A DNA stretch of 64,000 nt from Pseudomonas sp. KBW05 (GTDB lineage: Bacteria > Pseudomonadota > Gammaproteobacteria > Pseudomonadales > Pseudomonadaceae), in the NCBI RefSeq assembly GCF_003852405.1, contig NZ_QAJM01000009.1, positions 378,998 to 442,997 of the forward strand, given 5' to 3'. The position numbers and the translations under genes were made by a program. Position 1 is the stretch's first letter, and each line of letters starts with the position of its first letter. The notes beneath the pieces were generated by a model that was not told the DNA's origin, made no database searches, and saw only the letters and a list, made by a program, of their open reading frames with translations. Below are positions 37,115 to 47,190 of the stretch, in pieces.

Positions 37115-38520
37115 GGCGCCACGCGGCCGGTATTCGTCGGCTGCAACTTGAACGCGTAGAACAGCACGGTCAGCAGCACCAGGAACGCCGGCCCTACATA
37201 CAGCGCCACGCGGGTATCCGGGAAGTACGCCATCAGGCCCACCACCAGTACCAGGAACGCCAGCGCCAGGTAGGAGCTGACCGGGAACAGCCACATACGG
37301 TACTTGAGCGCCGCCCGCTCGGCCGGGCTCAAGCCTTTGCGGAATTTGAGCTGAGCCAGCAGGATCATCAGCCAGGTCCAGATTGCACCAAAGGTGGCGA
37401 TGGAGGTCACCCAGACAAAGACTTTTTCCGGCACCAAATAGTTGAGCAACACGCCCAACAACAAGGCAAAGATCGACAACAGCAGCGCCTTGCGCGGCAC
37501 GCCGTTGCGCGAGGTGGTACCAAACGTGGCCGGGGCCTGGCCATTCTGCGCCAGGCTGTAGAGCATGCGCCCGGTGCTGAAAATACCGCCGTTGCACGAC
37601 GACAGCGCGGCGGTGATCACCACGAAGTTGATGATGCCCGCAGCGGTCTTGATGCCCAGGCGCTCGAACGTCATCACGAACGGGCTGCCCTGGGTGCCGA
37701 TTTCATTCCACGGGTAGATCGACAGAATCACGAACAGCGCGCCGACGTAGAACAGCAGGATGCGCCAGAACACCGAGCCGATGGCACTGGGGATGGTTTT
37801 CTGTGGGTTCTTCGCTTCACCGGCGGTGAGGCCGATCATCTCGACGCCCAGGTAGGCGAACATCACCATTTGCAGCGACATCAGCACGCCCTGCACGCCG
37901 TTGGGCATGAAGCCGCCGTGGGCCCACAGGTTGGAAATCCCCAGCGCCACGCCATCATTGCCAAAGCCGAACGCGATGATGCCGACGCCGCCGATGACCA
38001 TCGCAATAATCGTGACGATCTTGATCAGCGCAAACCAGAATTCGAATTCACCAAAGGCTTTGACGGCGATGAGGTTGATGGTGCCCATGCTGATCAGGGC
38101 GGCCAAGGCCCAGATCCAGCGAGGCGTGTCGGGGAACCACACGCCCATATATACGGCAACGGCGGTGATCTCCGCAACGCAGGTCACCAGCCACAGGAAC
38201 CAGTAGTTCCAGCCGGTGAGAAAGCCCGCCAACGGGCCGAGGTAATCCTGGGCATAACGGCTGAACGAACCGGCGACGGGATTGTGCACCGCCATCTCGC
38301 CGAGGGCGCGCATGATCACCAGGATCGCCAGGCCGCCGATGATGTACGACAGCATGATCGCCGGGCCGGCCATTTCAATAGCCTTGGCCGAGCCGAGGAA
38401 CAGGCCGACACCGATGCAGGCGCCGAGGGCCATCAGGCGAATGTGACGTTCACCGAGTTCGCGTTTGAGCGGGCCGCCTTGAGCGGTCTCGCCGTGGGGC
38501 AGTGGGTTGCCGACTGGCAT
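37102..38520 (-). CDS. APC-family amino-acid permease
   Basis: This 472-residue transporter with twelve helices belongs to the amino-acid-polyamine-organocation family. It has the N-terminal signature RHIRLMALGACIGVGLFLGSAKAI and the conserved NPVAGSFSRYA and FAYLGVEMIGLTAGEAKNPQ. It resembles proline/aromatic/asparagine permeases of the AAT group; the substrate cannot be fixed. The start at 38520 has GAGG nine bases before it; an ATG 15 bp upstream overlaps this site. The last 13 bp overlap the convergent NEL gene. Confidence 0.9.
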   Translation of the reverse strand: MPVGNPLPHGETAQGGPLKRELGERHIRLMALGACIGVGLFLGSAKAIEMAGPAIMLSYIIGGLAILVIMRALGEMAVHNPVAGSFSRYAQDYLGPLAGFLTGWNYWFLWLVTCVAEITAVAVYMGVWFPDTPRWIWALAALISMGTINLIAVKAFGEFEFWFALIKIVTIIAMVIGGVGIIAFGFGNDGVALGISNLWAHGGFMPNGVQGVLMSLQMVMFAYLGVEMIGLTAGEAKNPQKTIPSAIGSVFWRILLFYVGALFVILSIYPWNEIGTQGSPFVMTFERLGIKTAAGIINFVVITAALSSCNGGIFSTGRMLYSLAQNGQAPATFGTTSRNGVPRKALLLSIFALLLGVLLNYLVPEKVFVWVTSIATFGAIWTWLMILLAQLKFRKGLSPAERAALKYRMWLFPVSSYLALAFLVLVVGLMAYFPDTRVALYVGPAFLVLLTVLFYAFKLQPTNTGRVAPQTV

Positions 38521-38883
38521 AGGGTACAACCTCATCTTGTTATTGGAGTATCCGCAGAGTCTCCAGGGTGCAGGCCGGTAAGCCAGCGCCCTTGCCGAGA
38601 CCGGGACCGCCTCATGGACGAGCCCGTCTTGCCAGGCAAGATCAACAGGGCGTGCAGTATAAAAAGCCAAGCTCAGGGTCTTTCACTATAAAACCAGATC
38701 AATTTAGTGAAACAACCCGCAATTAATCAATTTTACAGGAGCATATAACCTGTGCCGGGCGGCAAAACGTCGCAGCCCCCCCCAGGAAGCTATCCGATAA
38801 AAAACACAATTCCCTCACAGGCAGCCCTCAACGACTAAGCTTGCAGCAAGTCCGATCAATCTGCGTGCAGGGATCAATCGACT
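38521..38883. other. Divergent intergenic region with an 8-bp inverted repeat
   Basis: No gene is visible in these 363 bp between the permease and the penicillin-binding protein. It contains the inverted repeat TTTCACTA (38681-38688) and TAGTGAAA (38705-38712) separated by 16 bp, centred 177 bp before the permease start and 187 bp before the divergent gene. An AT-rich stretch around it could carry promoters both ways. A run of eight C lies near 38777. Confidence 0.6.
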
Positions 38884-41800
38884 ATGGGCGCACTGTGGCA
38901 AACCGAATCGAGCAAGGCTGCGAAAGTACAAGGCAGTTCGGACCCAGCGCCTTCACCCCCAAATACCCCTCGGCCGCGCTATTGGCTGCGACTGTTCTGG
39001 CTGATCGTACTGCTCGCGCTGATTGCCCTGGGCTTTGCCGTCAACAAAGAGATGCGCACCTCACGCCTGCAGGCCCAGGAACTCAGCCGCCTGGCCCGCG
39101 ACCTCACCTACCAGGTAAAACCCGGCGCCAGTGACGCCATGCTCTATCCCGGCGCCGGCCCGTTCGACCGACGCCTGGGCTACAGCGACCTCGGCACGTT
39201 CCTGCCGCGCCTGCTAAAACGCGGGTATGTTATCCAGGCCCAATCGCGCTTCTCGCCGCAACTGATGGACTACAGCGCCAAGGGCCTCTTCGTGCCCTAC
39301 GCGGAAAAAATCCAGGCGGGCCTGTCCATCACCGATTGCCGCGCCGTACCGCTGTACCACTACAACTACCCGCAACAGCTGTACGACAGCTTCGCGTCGA
39401 TTCCGCCGCTGGTGATAAACAGCCTGTTGTTTATCGAAAACCGCGACCTGCTTGACCCCGCCCAACCCCAAGCCAACCCCGCCGTGGACTGGCCGCGTTT
39501 TGCCAAGGCGGCGGGGTCGCAAGTCGCCAAGTGGCTGCACCTGCCCGGCCAGAGTGCAGGCGGCAGTACCTTGGCCACCCAGTTGGAGAAGTACCGCCAC
39601 TCGCCGGATGGCCTGACGGTATCGGGTGGGGAAAAACTGCGGCAGATGTTTTCTGCCGCTGTGCGCGCCTACTACGATGGCCCCGACACCTTGCCGGCCC
39701 GCAAGAATATCCTGCGCGACTACCTCAACAGCGTGCCCCTGTCGGCAGTCCCCGGGCATGGCGAAGTACACGGCATGGCCGAGGGTTTGCGGGTGTGGTA
39801 CGGCGCCGATTTCAACCAGGTCAATCAGGCACTGCGGGGCCCGGTGAATGCGCAACAGGGCCTGGCCCTGCGCGAAGTGCTGTCGCTGATCATCGCTCAA
39901 CGCCGCCCATCCCATTACCTGGCCAAGGGCCGCGATGAACTGGCGCAACTCACCGACAGCCACCTGCGCCTGCTGGCCCAGAACGGCGTGATCGAACCGG
40001 CGCTGTTAAAGGCGGCGCTGGCGAGCAAGGTCACTTACCGCGACTGGGTGCAACAACCCACGGTGCAACCGATCGAGACCACCAAGGGCATTAGCGTCGC
40101 ACGCAGCCGCCTGGCCGCCCTGCTCGACCGGCCGCTGTACGACCTCGATCGCCTGGACCTGTCCGCCACCTCGACCCTGAACGCCGAACTGCAAGGTCAA
40201 GCCAGCGCCTACCTCAAGCACCTTGCCGATCCTGAGTACGCCCGCCAGATCGGTCTGCTCGGCGAGCGCCTGCTCACGCCCGCCAGTACCGCGCAAGTGC
40301 GCTACAGCTTCACCTTGTTCGAACTGACGCCCGACGGCTCGCGGGTACGGGTACAAACCGACAACACCGACCAACCCTTCGACATCAATGAAGGCAGCAA
40401 GCTGGAACTGGGCTCCACCGCCAAGCTGCGGGTGCTCACCACGTACCTGCAAATCATCAATGAACTGCACGACAAATACGCCGCCCAAGCCCCTGCGGCG
40501 CTGAAAACAGTCGTCGTGGATGAACAGGACCGCCTGAGCCGCTGGGCCCTCGACTACCTGATCCAGACGCCCGACAAATCCCTGGACAAGATGCTCGACG
40601 CGGCCCTGGACCGCACCTACTCCGCCAACCCCGGCGAGCGTTTTTTTACCGGTGGCGGCCTGCACACCTTCCATAACTTTCGCAGCCAGGACAACGGCCG
40701 CAGCCCCACCCTGCGCGACGCCTTGCGTGAGTCGATCAACCTGCCGTTCATTCGCCTGATGCGTGATGTGGTGCGTTACGTCACCTATTCCGGCTCGAAC
40801 AACAGCGCCGAGCTGCTCAAGGACGACAACGACCCGCGCCGCCAGGAATACCTCGCCGGCTTCGCCGACCGCGAAGGCACCACGTTCCTGCGCAAGTTCT
40901 GGAAGAAGTACCAGAAGAAGGACACCCAGGCGCGCCTGGAAACCTTCCTCGACAGCCTGCGCCCTACACCGATCCGCCTCGCCGCCGTGCACCGCTACTT
41001 GCTGCCCAACGCCAGCCAGGACAGTTTCAACCGCTTTGTGCGCGCCCACCTGACAGGCGTCAAAACCAACGAAAAACTCACCGACGAGCGCCTGGAAAAA
41101 CTCTACGCCGCCTACGGCCCCGGCACCTACGACCTGCCCGACCAAGGCTATATCGCCAAGGTCCACCCCCTGGACCTGTGGCTGCTCGGCTACCTGCTCA
41201 ACCATCCCGACGCGACCTTCACCGAGGTGGTCAAGGCCAGCCAGTTCGAACGCCAGGAGGTCTACAGCTGGTTGTTCAAGAGCCGCCATCAAAGCGCGCG
41301 GGACAGCCGTATCCGCACCATGCTGGAGATCGAGGCATTCCTTGATATTCATCAACGTTGGCAAGCCGTGGGTTATCCCTTTGACCACCTGGTGCCGTCG
41401 CTCGCCACAGCCATCGGCAGCTCAGGCGACCGACCCGCCGCGCTGGCGGAGCTGATGGGGATCATCCTCAATGACGGCGTGCGGCCCCGCGTGTTGCGCG
41501 TCGACAGCCTGCACTTCGCCGCCGATACACCCTACGAAACCCGCGTGGTCAACGACCCGGCGCCGGGCAAGCAGGTGATTCCCGTGGAAGTGGCCAGGGC
41601 CCTGCGCGGCGCCCTGTCCCAAGTGGTGGACGCCGGCACCGCCAAACGCGTGGCCGGCAGTTTCAAATTGGCCGACGGTACGCCGCTGGCCATGGGCGGC
41701 AAGACCGGCACCGGCGACAATCGCATCGAGGCGATTGGCGCGGGTGGGCGGATTCTCAGTTCCAAATCCATCAACCGCACCGCGACCTTTGTGTTTTACC

Positions 41801-41973
41801 TCGGCGAGCATCACTTCGGCACACTCACCGCCTTTGTACCCGGCCAGTCGGCCGAGCACTTCACCTTTACTTCGGCACTGCCGGTGCAGGTGCTCAAGGG
41901 CATGGCGCCGATCCTGCTGCCGTACCTGCAACCGGGCGCACAGACGCAATGCGCGCCTGTTCGGTCGTCTTGA
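38884..41973 (+). CDS. Divergent class-A penicillin-binding protein (transglycosylase/transpeptidase)
   Basis: This 1029-residue protein has a membrane anchor at about 33-53. A GT51 glycosyltransferase region follows, with E185 in FIENRDL in place of the EDxxF motif and GGSTLATQL near 226. The transpeptidase domain has S511-x-x-K514 (GSTAKLR), S617-I-N619 and K940-T-G942, so all three penicillin-binding motifs are present. It is longer than typical PBP1 proteins and the GT51 motifs are diverged. It lies alone between two NEL toxin-like genes. Probably builds or remodels peptidoglycan under special conditions. Confidence 0.83.
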   Translation: MGALWQTESSKAAKVQGSSDPAPSPPNTPRPRYWLRLFWLIVLLALIALGFAVNKEMRTSRLQAQELSRLARDLTYQVKPGASDAMLYPGAGPFDRRLGYSDLGTFLPRLLKRGYVIQAQSRFSPQLMDYSAKGLFVPYAEKIQAGLSITDCRAVPLYHYNYPQQLYDSFASIPPLVINSLLFIENRDLLDPAQPQANPAVDWPRFAKAAGSQVAKWLHLPGQSAGGSTLATQLEKYRHSPDGLTVSGGEKLRQMFSAAVRAYYDGPDTLPARKNILRDYLNSVPLSAVPGHGEVHGMAEGLRVWYGADFNQVNQALRGPVNAQQGLALREVLSLIIAQRRPSHYLAKGRDELAQLTDSHLRLLAQNGVIEPALLKAALASKVTYRDWVQQPTVQPIETTKGISVARSRLAALLDRPLYDLDRLDLSATSTLNAELQGQASAYLKHLADPEYARQIGLLGERLLTPASTAQVRYSFTLFELTPDGSRVRVQTDNTDQPFDINEGSKLELGSTAKLRVLTTYLQIINELHDKYAAQAPAALKTVVVDEQDRLSRWALDYLIQTPDKSLDKMLDAALDRTYSANPGERFFTGGGLHTFHNFRSQDNGRSPTLRDALRESINLPFIRLMRDVVRYVTYSGSNNSAELLKDDNDPRRQEYLAGFADREGTTFLRKFWKKYQKKDTQARLETFLDSLRPTPIRLAAVHRYLLPNASQDSFNRFVRAHLTGVKTNEKLTDERLEKLYAAYGPGTYDLPDQGYIAKVHPLDLWLLGYLLNHPDATFTEVVKASQFERQEVYSWLFKSRHQSARDSRIRTMLEIEAFLDIHQRWQAVGYPFDHLVPSLATAIGSSGDRPAALAELMGIILNDGVRPRVLRVDSLHFAADTPYETRVVNDPAPGKQVIPVEVARALRGALSQVVDAGTAKRVAGSFKLADGTPLAMGGKTGTGDNRIEAIGAGGRILSSKSINRTATFVFYLGEHHFGTLTAFVPGQSAEHFTFTSALPVQVLKGMAPILLPYLQPGAQTQCAPVRSS

Positions 41974-42123
41974 GGTGGGCGGCGCTGAACAGGGTCAGCA
42001 CCTTGCGTGTGTGAACTTGGCGCGCGCAAGTAGTGGAAGCAGTCATGACGGTGAGTCTCACGCGCATTCAACACCCACCCTGACGCCACTCGCCAGTGGC
42101 AACGCTCTAACTATCTAACCTCT

Positions 42124-42142
42124 GGGACGCATGCCGCGTCCC
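42124..42142. other. Hairpin upstream of the second NEL gene
   Basis: GGGACGC-ATGCC-GCGTCCC, a perfect 7-bp stem without a following T run, 40 bp before the start codon at 42182. It could be a 5'-UTR structure or a weak attenuator. Confidence 0.5.
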
Positions 42143-42181
42143 TAGGCTGATGGCCTTGTCCACGACACCAGGTCATCCGCC

Positions 42182-45100
42182 ATGCCCGAAACACCGCACA
42201 AAGGCCCGCACTACTCACTGATCAAACGCAACCTGCCCGACTGGCTCGCGTCCACCGCCTGGTCTCGGGCACAGGCTCTGGGCCAGGCTTCGCTGGCGCA
42301 GGTAGCGGTGCTGCTACGTGCCACCGACCACGACCATACCCCGCTCAAGGTCGCCAATGCCCAAGCCTGGACCGCTCAGAACCACGTTGACCGGCAGCTA
42401 GAAAACCTGCAAGACGTTTACGCCTTTGCCCAACCCTTGCTCAGCCAAGCCGTGTTGGACCGCCACGGGCTCGACCTCGACGTGCGGGCCACCTTCGTGT
42501 TGCTGGTGATCGCCAAAAGCGGACCGATCAAGAGCACCACCAGCCGCACCCTGTCATTGCTGGACGCTGCCTTGCAAAACTTCGCCCACGGCGAAACCTT
42601 CACCGACGACTCCCGCTACATCACCCGCCCCGACGCACACGGCCATTTCGAGCCCTTGGCCCATGATGCCCGCATAAGCATCGCGCAGTTCGTCGCCCTG
42701 TGCCGCGACGTGGACCTGGGCGCTCAGTACGCACAGCATCTGCATCAGCACTTGGTCGAAAATACAGCCCTGCAACCCCAGGTGATCGCCGCCCAGCAAG
42801 CCGCCCTCGACAGCGCAACTCACCTGGCGCTACTGCACGGCGATATCACATCCGCCACCTTTCACGTGTTGCAACGCACGGTGAAAGGCGAGCGCGGGCT
42901 GATGCAGTTCTATCGGCTGCGCATGCTGGACACACTACTCACCGGCATCCTGATATTCGCCGCCAACCTCGACGAGGCTAGCGCGGTGGTCCCCGTGCTG
43001 GTGTACATCCCCCAGGACCCACGCGGCGCGATCCAGGAATATCCCAGCACGGTGGCATTTCGTGATGCACTGCTCGACACGTTGAAAGACCCCGGCTACT
43101 GCGAGTTTTTCAGCCAGTTCATCGACCATTCACAACGCCAGCGCTTTTTCAGTGGGCTGCGGCAGCGCCCGACTCTTGCTGCGGTCCGTATCGACGGCGA
43201 CCTGTGGCCGCAGCTGTACCAGGCCGCGCTGAATAAAATCCTCAACGATGGCCACGACCTCGCCGTTGCTACGGCGGTGGCCGACAGCCGTGCGCGCTGG
43301 GCCTGGTGGGACGCCCTGACGCACCCCCTTGAAAGCCTGCTCAATGTGGCGCTGCTGGTGGTCACCCCGTTCGTGCCGCTGCTCGGCGAGGCGATGCTGG
43401 CCTACACCGCCTACCAATTGCTGGATGAGCTGGTGGAGGGCGTGGTCGATCTCGCCGAGGGCCAGGCGATGGAAGCCGCCGGGCATCTGGTGGGTGTGGT
43501 CGGCGACGTGGTGCAACTGGCCGCGTTTGGCGTCGGCGGCGAACTGGCGCGCTCGGTGTTCGTCGACGGTATGCGCCCGGTCGAGGCCAATGGCAAGACG
43601 CGCCTTTGGAACCCCGACCCGAAGCCCTACCGGCAAACCCTGCAACTGCCCAGCGACTCAACGCCCGACGCCCTGGGGTTGCACACCTACGCAGGGCAAC
43701 AGATTTTGCCCCTTGAAGGCCAGCACTACGCGGTCAAGTTCGACGCGGCCAGCGGCGAGCACCGCATCCAGCACCCGACCCGCGCCGACGCCTATACGCC
43801 ACCGATCCGCCACAACGACAGCCCGCGCGCCTGGAGCGATGAGCGCCGCTTGCAGGCGCTCGGCCCGTTCAACCCCGCAGAGCGCGAACAGATCCTGCGC
43901 ACCAGCGGCCTCGACCACGGCACCCTGCGTGCGGTGCAGGCCGACAACATCGCCGCGCCGCTGCTGGAGGACACACTCAAGCGCGTGCGCCTCAGCCGGG
44001 AGGCCGCCGAACTGCCCGAGCAACTGCGCGCCGGCAAGCCGGTGGACGAGGACACCTACTGGAGCCCGCACATTGCCACTGCACTGCCGGGCTGGCCGCA
44101 CGACGTGGCGATCCTGGTGTACGAAGACGCCGACCTCAACGGCGCCCCCCTGCACTACGGCGCCCCCGAGGCGCTGCACACCCTGCCCATCAGCCACGCG
44201 GACTTGAACCGTGGCAAGCTGCCGGAACGCCTGGTGTATTTTCTCGACCCTGCGCGCCTCACCGCCCTCATCGGCCCGTTGCCCGAAAGCTACGCCGCGC
44301 AGATCGAGACCCTGCGCAACCGCCTTGCCGACCATCTCGTCGAACGCCGGGGTTCGCTGTTCAACTACCTCTACCGCCACAGTGAAGACCTCACCAGCGC
44401 CCACGGCCTGCTCGTTCGCCAAACCTGTCCCGAGCTGCCGCAAAGCCTCGTACGCCACGTGCTCGCCCAGGCTCGGCCGGATGAACTGGCGATCATGGAC
44501 ACTGAAAAACGCCTGCCCCTGCGCCTGAAAAACCTCGCCCGCGCCTGGCAGTTACAGGCCCGTGGCGCCCATGCGTACCAGGGTTTCTACGACCCACAAT
44601 TACTCGGCCCCGAGACCGAGCAAATGGTACTCAACACCCTGCGCTTCTACAGCGACAGCCTGGAAGACTGCCGAATCGAAATCCGCCAGCACAGGCCCAT
44701 CGCCAACGTACGCGCGAGCGCCGGGCCAGAACAGGCGCGCCACCGTCTTCTGCTGCGCAAAACCGATGGGCTCTATGAGGTTTACGATGAGCGCCAGCAT
44801 CTGCTGCAACCCGCCACGGAGTTCTTCGACGCCGTGCTGCACGCCCTGCCCGCCAACAAACGGCGTGCACTAGCCGCCGATGGCGCAGCGCTCAAAGGCT
44901 GGGTGATGGATACATTGCTCGCACCGGAGCCACGTCGCACAACCATGACAGATCCGAAAGCCAAAACCCTGCCACCCCAGGATCAGCGCCAGCTGGTACA
45001 AGCGCCCATGCACCCAGTGGCCGCCTGGGGCAGCGACCTGTTCCCGGGCACGCTGGAACAACGGGTCAAGGCCCTCTACCCCTATGCCGAGCCAGGCATC

Positions 45101-47011
45101 ATCAATGCCTACGTGCGCAGCCTCGACGACCCGCTGCAACGCCAGCGCTTCGAGGCGCGTGAGATCGAGAAAGCCGAGCTGCAACATGACCTCGGTGACT
45201 GGATCTCCAATGCCCAGCCCCATGAGCCGCCGAGCGTGGCACACCAGCGCGCCTACCTGGTCAAGGCGCTGCTCAGGACCTGGGAGGAACACCTTGCCAG
45301 CGACGACACGGGCGTGCGCTTGAGCATACAAAGCGTGCGCCTGACGGGCTTGCTCGGCAATCTACGCCTGCGTGCCAATTTTGATCATGTGCTGCATCTG
45401 GAACTGGCGGACACCCAGTTGCTGGACAACGACACCCGGTTGCTCGACAGCTTTCCCAACCTGATCAGCCTGCACTTGCGTGACAACCAACTGACACGGA
45501 TGCCGCAAGCCATCCAGGATATGCCCGCGTTGACGCACCTGAACCTGGAAAACAACCCCATCGCCTGGGATGACAGGAGCCTGCGGCAACTCGCCGACCG
45601 ATCCCATCTGCGCCAGCTGTTCCTGGGCGATAACCGCCAGCTCGTCCGCGCACCGGACCTGAGCCGCTTTCCACATCTGGAGGCCTTGTCGCTGAACAAC
45701 ACCGCAATCAGCGAATGGCCCGAGGGGTTGTTCGATCAGCCACGGTCCGCAAACTTTTTCCTGGATGTGCGCAACACACCGATCAACACCCTTCCGCAAT
45801 TTTTGCCCTGGCAGGCCCAGGCCCGGGTGCTGGCGCGCGCCCGCCTGGATCGCAATCACCTGAGCCCGGCCGATGAGCAGTTACTGGTCAGTTACCGCCT
45901 GGAGGCTGGCCTCGATCCGCACCGCAGCTACCCGCCACGCGGCGATGCGAGCTTCTGGCTACAGAATGAAAATGAGGAGCATGTGCCCTGGTTGCTGCAG
46001 TTGTGGCAAGAAATCGAGGAAGAGCACGGCTCCCAGGGTTTTTTCGAAGTCATCAAAAGCCTGGAGCCTTCAGCGCTAGTTGAAGATGAATATGACGCCA
46101 CGCTGTATGAACACGGGCGGGCCAACTTGACCGACAGGGTCTGGCGCATGCTGCTGGCGATGAATGGCGACCCGGAACTGCGCGCGCGGCTGTTTCAGAT
46201 GGCCAGCAACCCGGTGACCTGCGCCGACGCAGGCGCCCATATCTTCAACGCAATGGGCTACGAGGTGCAGTTGGTAGAGATCAATCGCGACCTGCACGGC
46301 GAACAACGACAATTGAAGCTGGCCCAGCTGGCCAGGAGCAAGTCACGCCTGGACCGCCTCAACCAGGTGGCCCAGGCCGATATCCGCCAACGTATCAAAC
46401 CTCGACAAGACGGCGGCCAGGGCTTGCGGTTCAGCACCGAAGTCATCGACGGCCAACCGGGTACCGTGGATGAGGTGGAGGTGTACCTGGCCTATCACAG
46501 TGGCTTGAAGGCACGCCTGAAACTACCCTGGGTATCGCCACACATGAGTTACCGCGCGACCGCCGATGTCAGCCTCACTCAGCTCAATCAGGCCTTCGAC
46601 GAGGTGATGCGCCTGGAAGCAGGAGATGGGCTGGTGGACGGCATGCTTGAGCAACCGTTCTGGGACCGCCTCCTGCGCGACACCCACGCAGGCGCCTTTC
46701 AGGCCAGCCTCGAACGCGCCAACGCACTGATCGACCCGCTGGACGACCTGCTCTTCGCCCAGGACCAGTGGGCCAGTGCCGGGGCAGAAGAACGCAGTGT
46801 CCTGCAACCACGCCTGCTGAGCCTGGCCGATGCGCTCAACGTGCCCCACGCCGACGTGCTCACCGGCCAGCCCATGAGTACCGAAACCTACGAACGCATT
46901 TTGGCCAGCGGTTTTACCGAGGACATACCAAGCGAGCAAACCCTCGCCCGGCGCTTGACGCGCGAGATACTGCAGCGGCTGGAGGCCCAAGAGACCAGGC
47001 CTGCCTCATGA
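42182..47011 (+). CDS. Dermonecrotic-toxin-like protein with LRR and NEL E3-ligase domains
   Basis: This 1609-residue paralogue of the protein encoded at 30596-37114 has the same order of parts. It has an N-terminal toxin-like region, a long hydrophobic/amphipathic stretch near 383-457, one copy of the module that the larger protein has twice (to about residue 917), leucine-rich repeats at about 1050-1200 (LISLHLRDNQLTRMPQAI; LTHLNLENNPI) and a NEL domain with candidate catalytic C1347 in VTCADAGAH. No signal peptide and no chaperone gene are seen. It starts with ATG at 42182 behind a weak AGG. It likely acts in a eukaryotic host or predator if delivered; the export route is unknown. Confidence 0.85.
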   Translation: MPETPHKGPHYSLIKRNLPDWLASTAWSRAQALGQASLAQVAVLLRATDHDHTPLKVANAQAWTAQNHVDRQLENLQDVYAFAQPLLSQAVLDRHGLDLDVRATFVLLVIAKSGPIKSTTSRTLSLLDAALQNFAHGETFTDDSRYITRPDAHGHFEPLAHDARISIAQFVALCRDVDLGAQYAQHLHQHLVENTALQPQVIAAQQAALDSATHLALLHGDITSATFHVLQRTVKGERGLMQFYRLRMLDTLLTGILIFAANLDEASAVVPVLVYIPQDPRGAIQEYPSTVAFRDALLDTLKDPGYCEFFSQFIDHSQRQRFFSGLRQRPTLAAVRIDGDLWPQLYQAALNKILNDGHDLAVATAVADSRARWAWWDALTHPLESLLNVALLVVTPFVPLLGEAMLAYTAYQLLDELVEGVVDLAEGQAMEAAGHLVGVVGDVVQLAAFGVGGELARSVFVDGMRPVEANGKTRLWNPDPKPYRQTLQLPSDSTPDALGLHTYAGQQILPLEGQHYAVKFDAASGEHRIQHPTRADAYTPPIRHNDSPRAWSDERRLQALGPFNPAEREQILRTSGLDHGTLRAVQADNIAAPLLEDTLKRVRLSREAAELPEQLRAGKPVDEDTYWSPHIATALPGWPHDVAILVYEDADLNGAPLHYGAPEALHTLPISHADLNRGKLPERLVYFLDPARLTALIGPLPESYAAQIETLRNRLADHLVERRGSLFNYLYRHSEDLTSAHGLLVRQTCPELPQSLVRHVLAQARPDELAIMDTEKRLPLRLKNLARAWQLQARGAHAYQGFYDPQLLGPETEQMVLNTLRFYSDSLEDCRIEIRQHRPIANVRASAGPEQARHRLLLRKTDGLYEVYDERQHLLQPATEFFDAVLHALPANKRRALAADGAALKGWVMDTLLAPEPRRTTMTDPKAKTLPPQDQRQLVQAPMHPVAAWGSDLFPGTLEQRVKALYPYAEPGIINAYVRSLDDPLQRQRFEAREIEKAELQHDLGDWISNAQPHEPPSVAHQRAYLVKALLRTWEEHLASDDTGVRLSIQSVRLTGLLGNLRLRANFDHVLHLELADTQLLDNDTRLLDSFPNLISLHLRDNQLTRMPQAIQDMPALTHLNLENNPIAWDDRSLRQLADRSHLRQLFLGDNRQLVRAPDLSRFPHLEALSLNNTAISEWPEGLFDQPRSANFFLDVRNTPINTLPQFLPWQAQARVLARARLDRNHLSPADEQLLVSYRLEAGLDPHRSYPPRGDASFWLQNENEEHVPWLLQLWQEIEEEHGSQGFFEVIKSLEPSALVEDEYDATLYEHGRANLTDRVWRMLLAMNGDPELRARLFQMASNPVTCADAGAHIFNAMGYEVQLVEINRDLHGEQRQLKLAQLARSKSRLDRLNQVAQADIRQRIKPRQDGGQGLRFSTEVIDGQPGTVDEVEVYLAYHSGLKARLKLPWVSPHMSYRATADVSLTQLNQAFDEVMRLEAGDGLVDGMLEQPFWDRLLRDTHAGAFQASLERANALIDPLDDLLFAQDQWASAGAEERSVLQPRLLSLADALNVPHADVLTGQPMSTETYERILASGFTEDIPSEQTLARRLTREILQRLEAQETRPAS

Positions 47012-47141
47012 AACATCGCAGACGGCATCAAGGCGCAAGCGCATCAAACACCCGATGCACCGTGCCGCAGTAAGGCCCCGGCCGTCACTCGCGAACGACA
47101 TGCAAAAGGAGAACCGCCCGTCGGGCGCCCTTGCACACGCA

Positions 47142-47157
47142 TTAAGATATATCTTAA
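47142..47157. promoter_or_regulatory. Palindromic operator of the PadR/SIP operon
   Basis: TTAAGATATATCTTAA is a perfect 16-bp palindrome, with a further half-site TTATATCT just after (47159-47166). It is 34 bp before the padR-like start and likely overlaps the promoter, as expected for autoregulation by a PadR/YqjI-type repressor. Confidence 0.72.
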
Positions 47158-47190
47158 GTTATATCTAGACACACACAGAGGCTCCTACCT

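Noticed and set aside
30596-47011. Claim that the NEL proteins are type III effectors
   Set aside because: No secretion, chaperone or hrp-box sequence is visible in the window, so only the domain assignment is made, not the export route.
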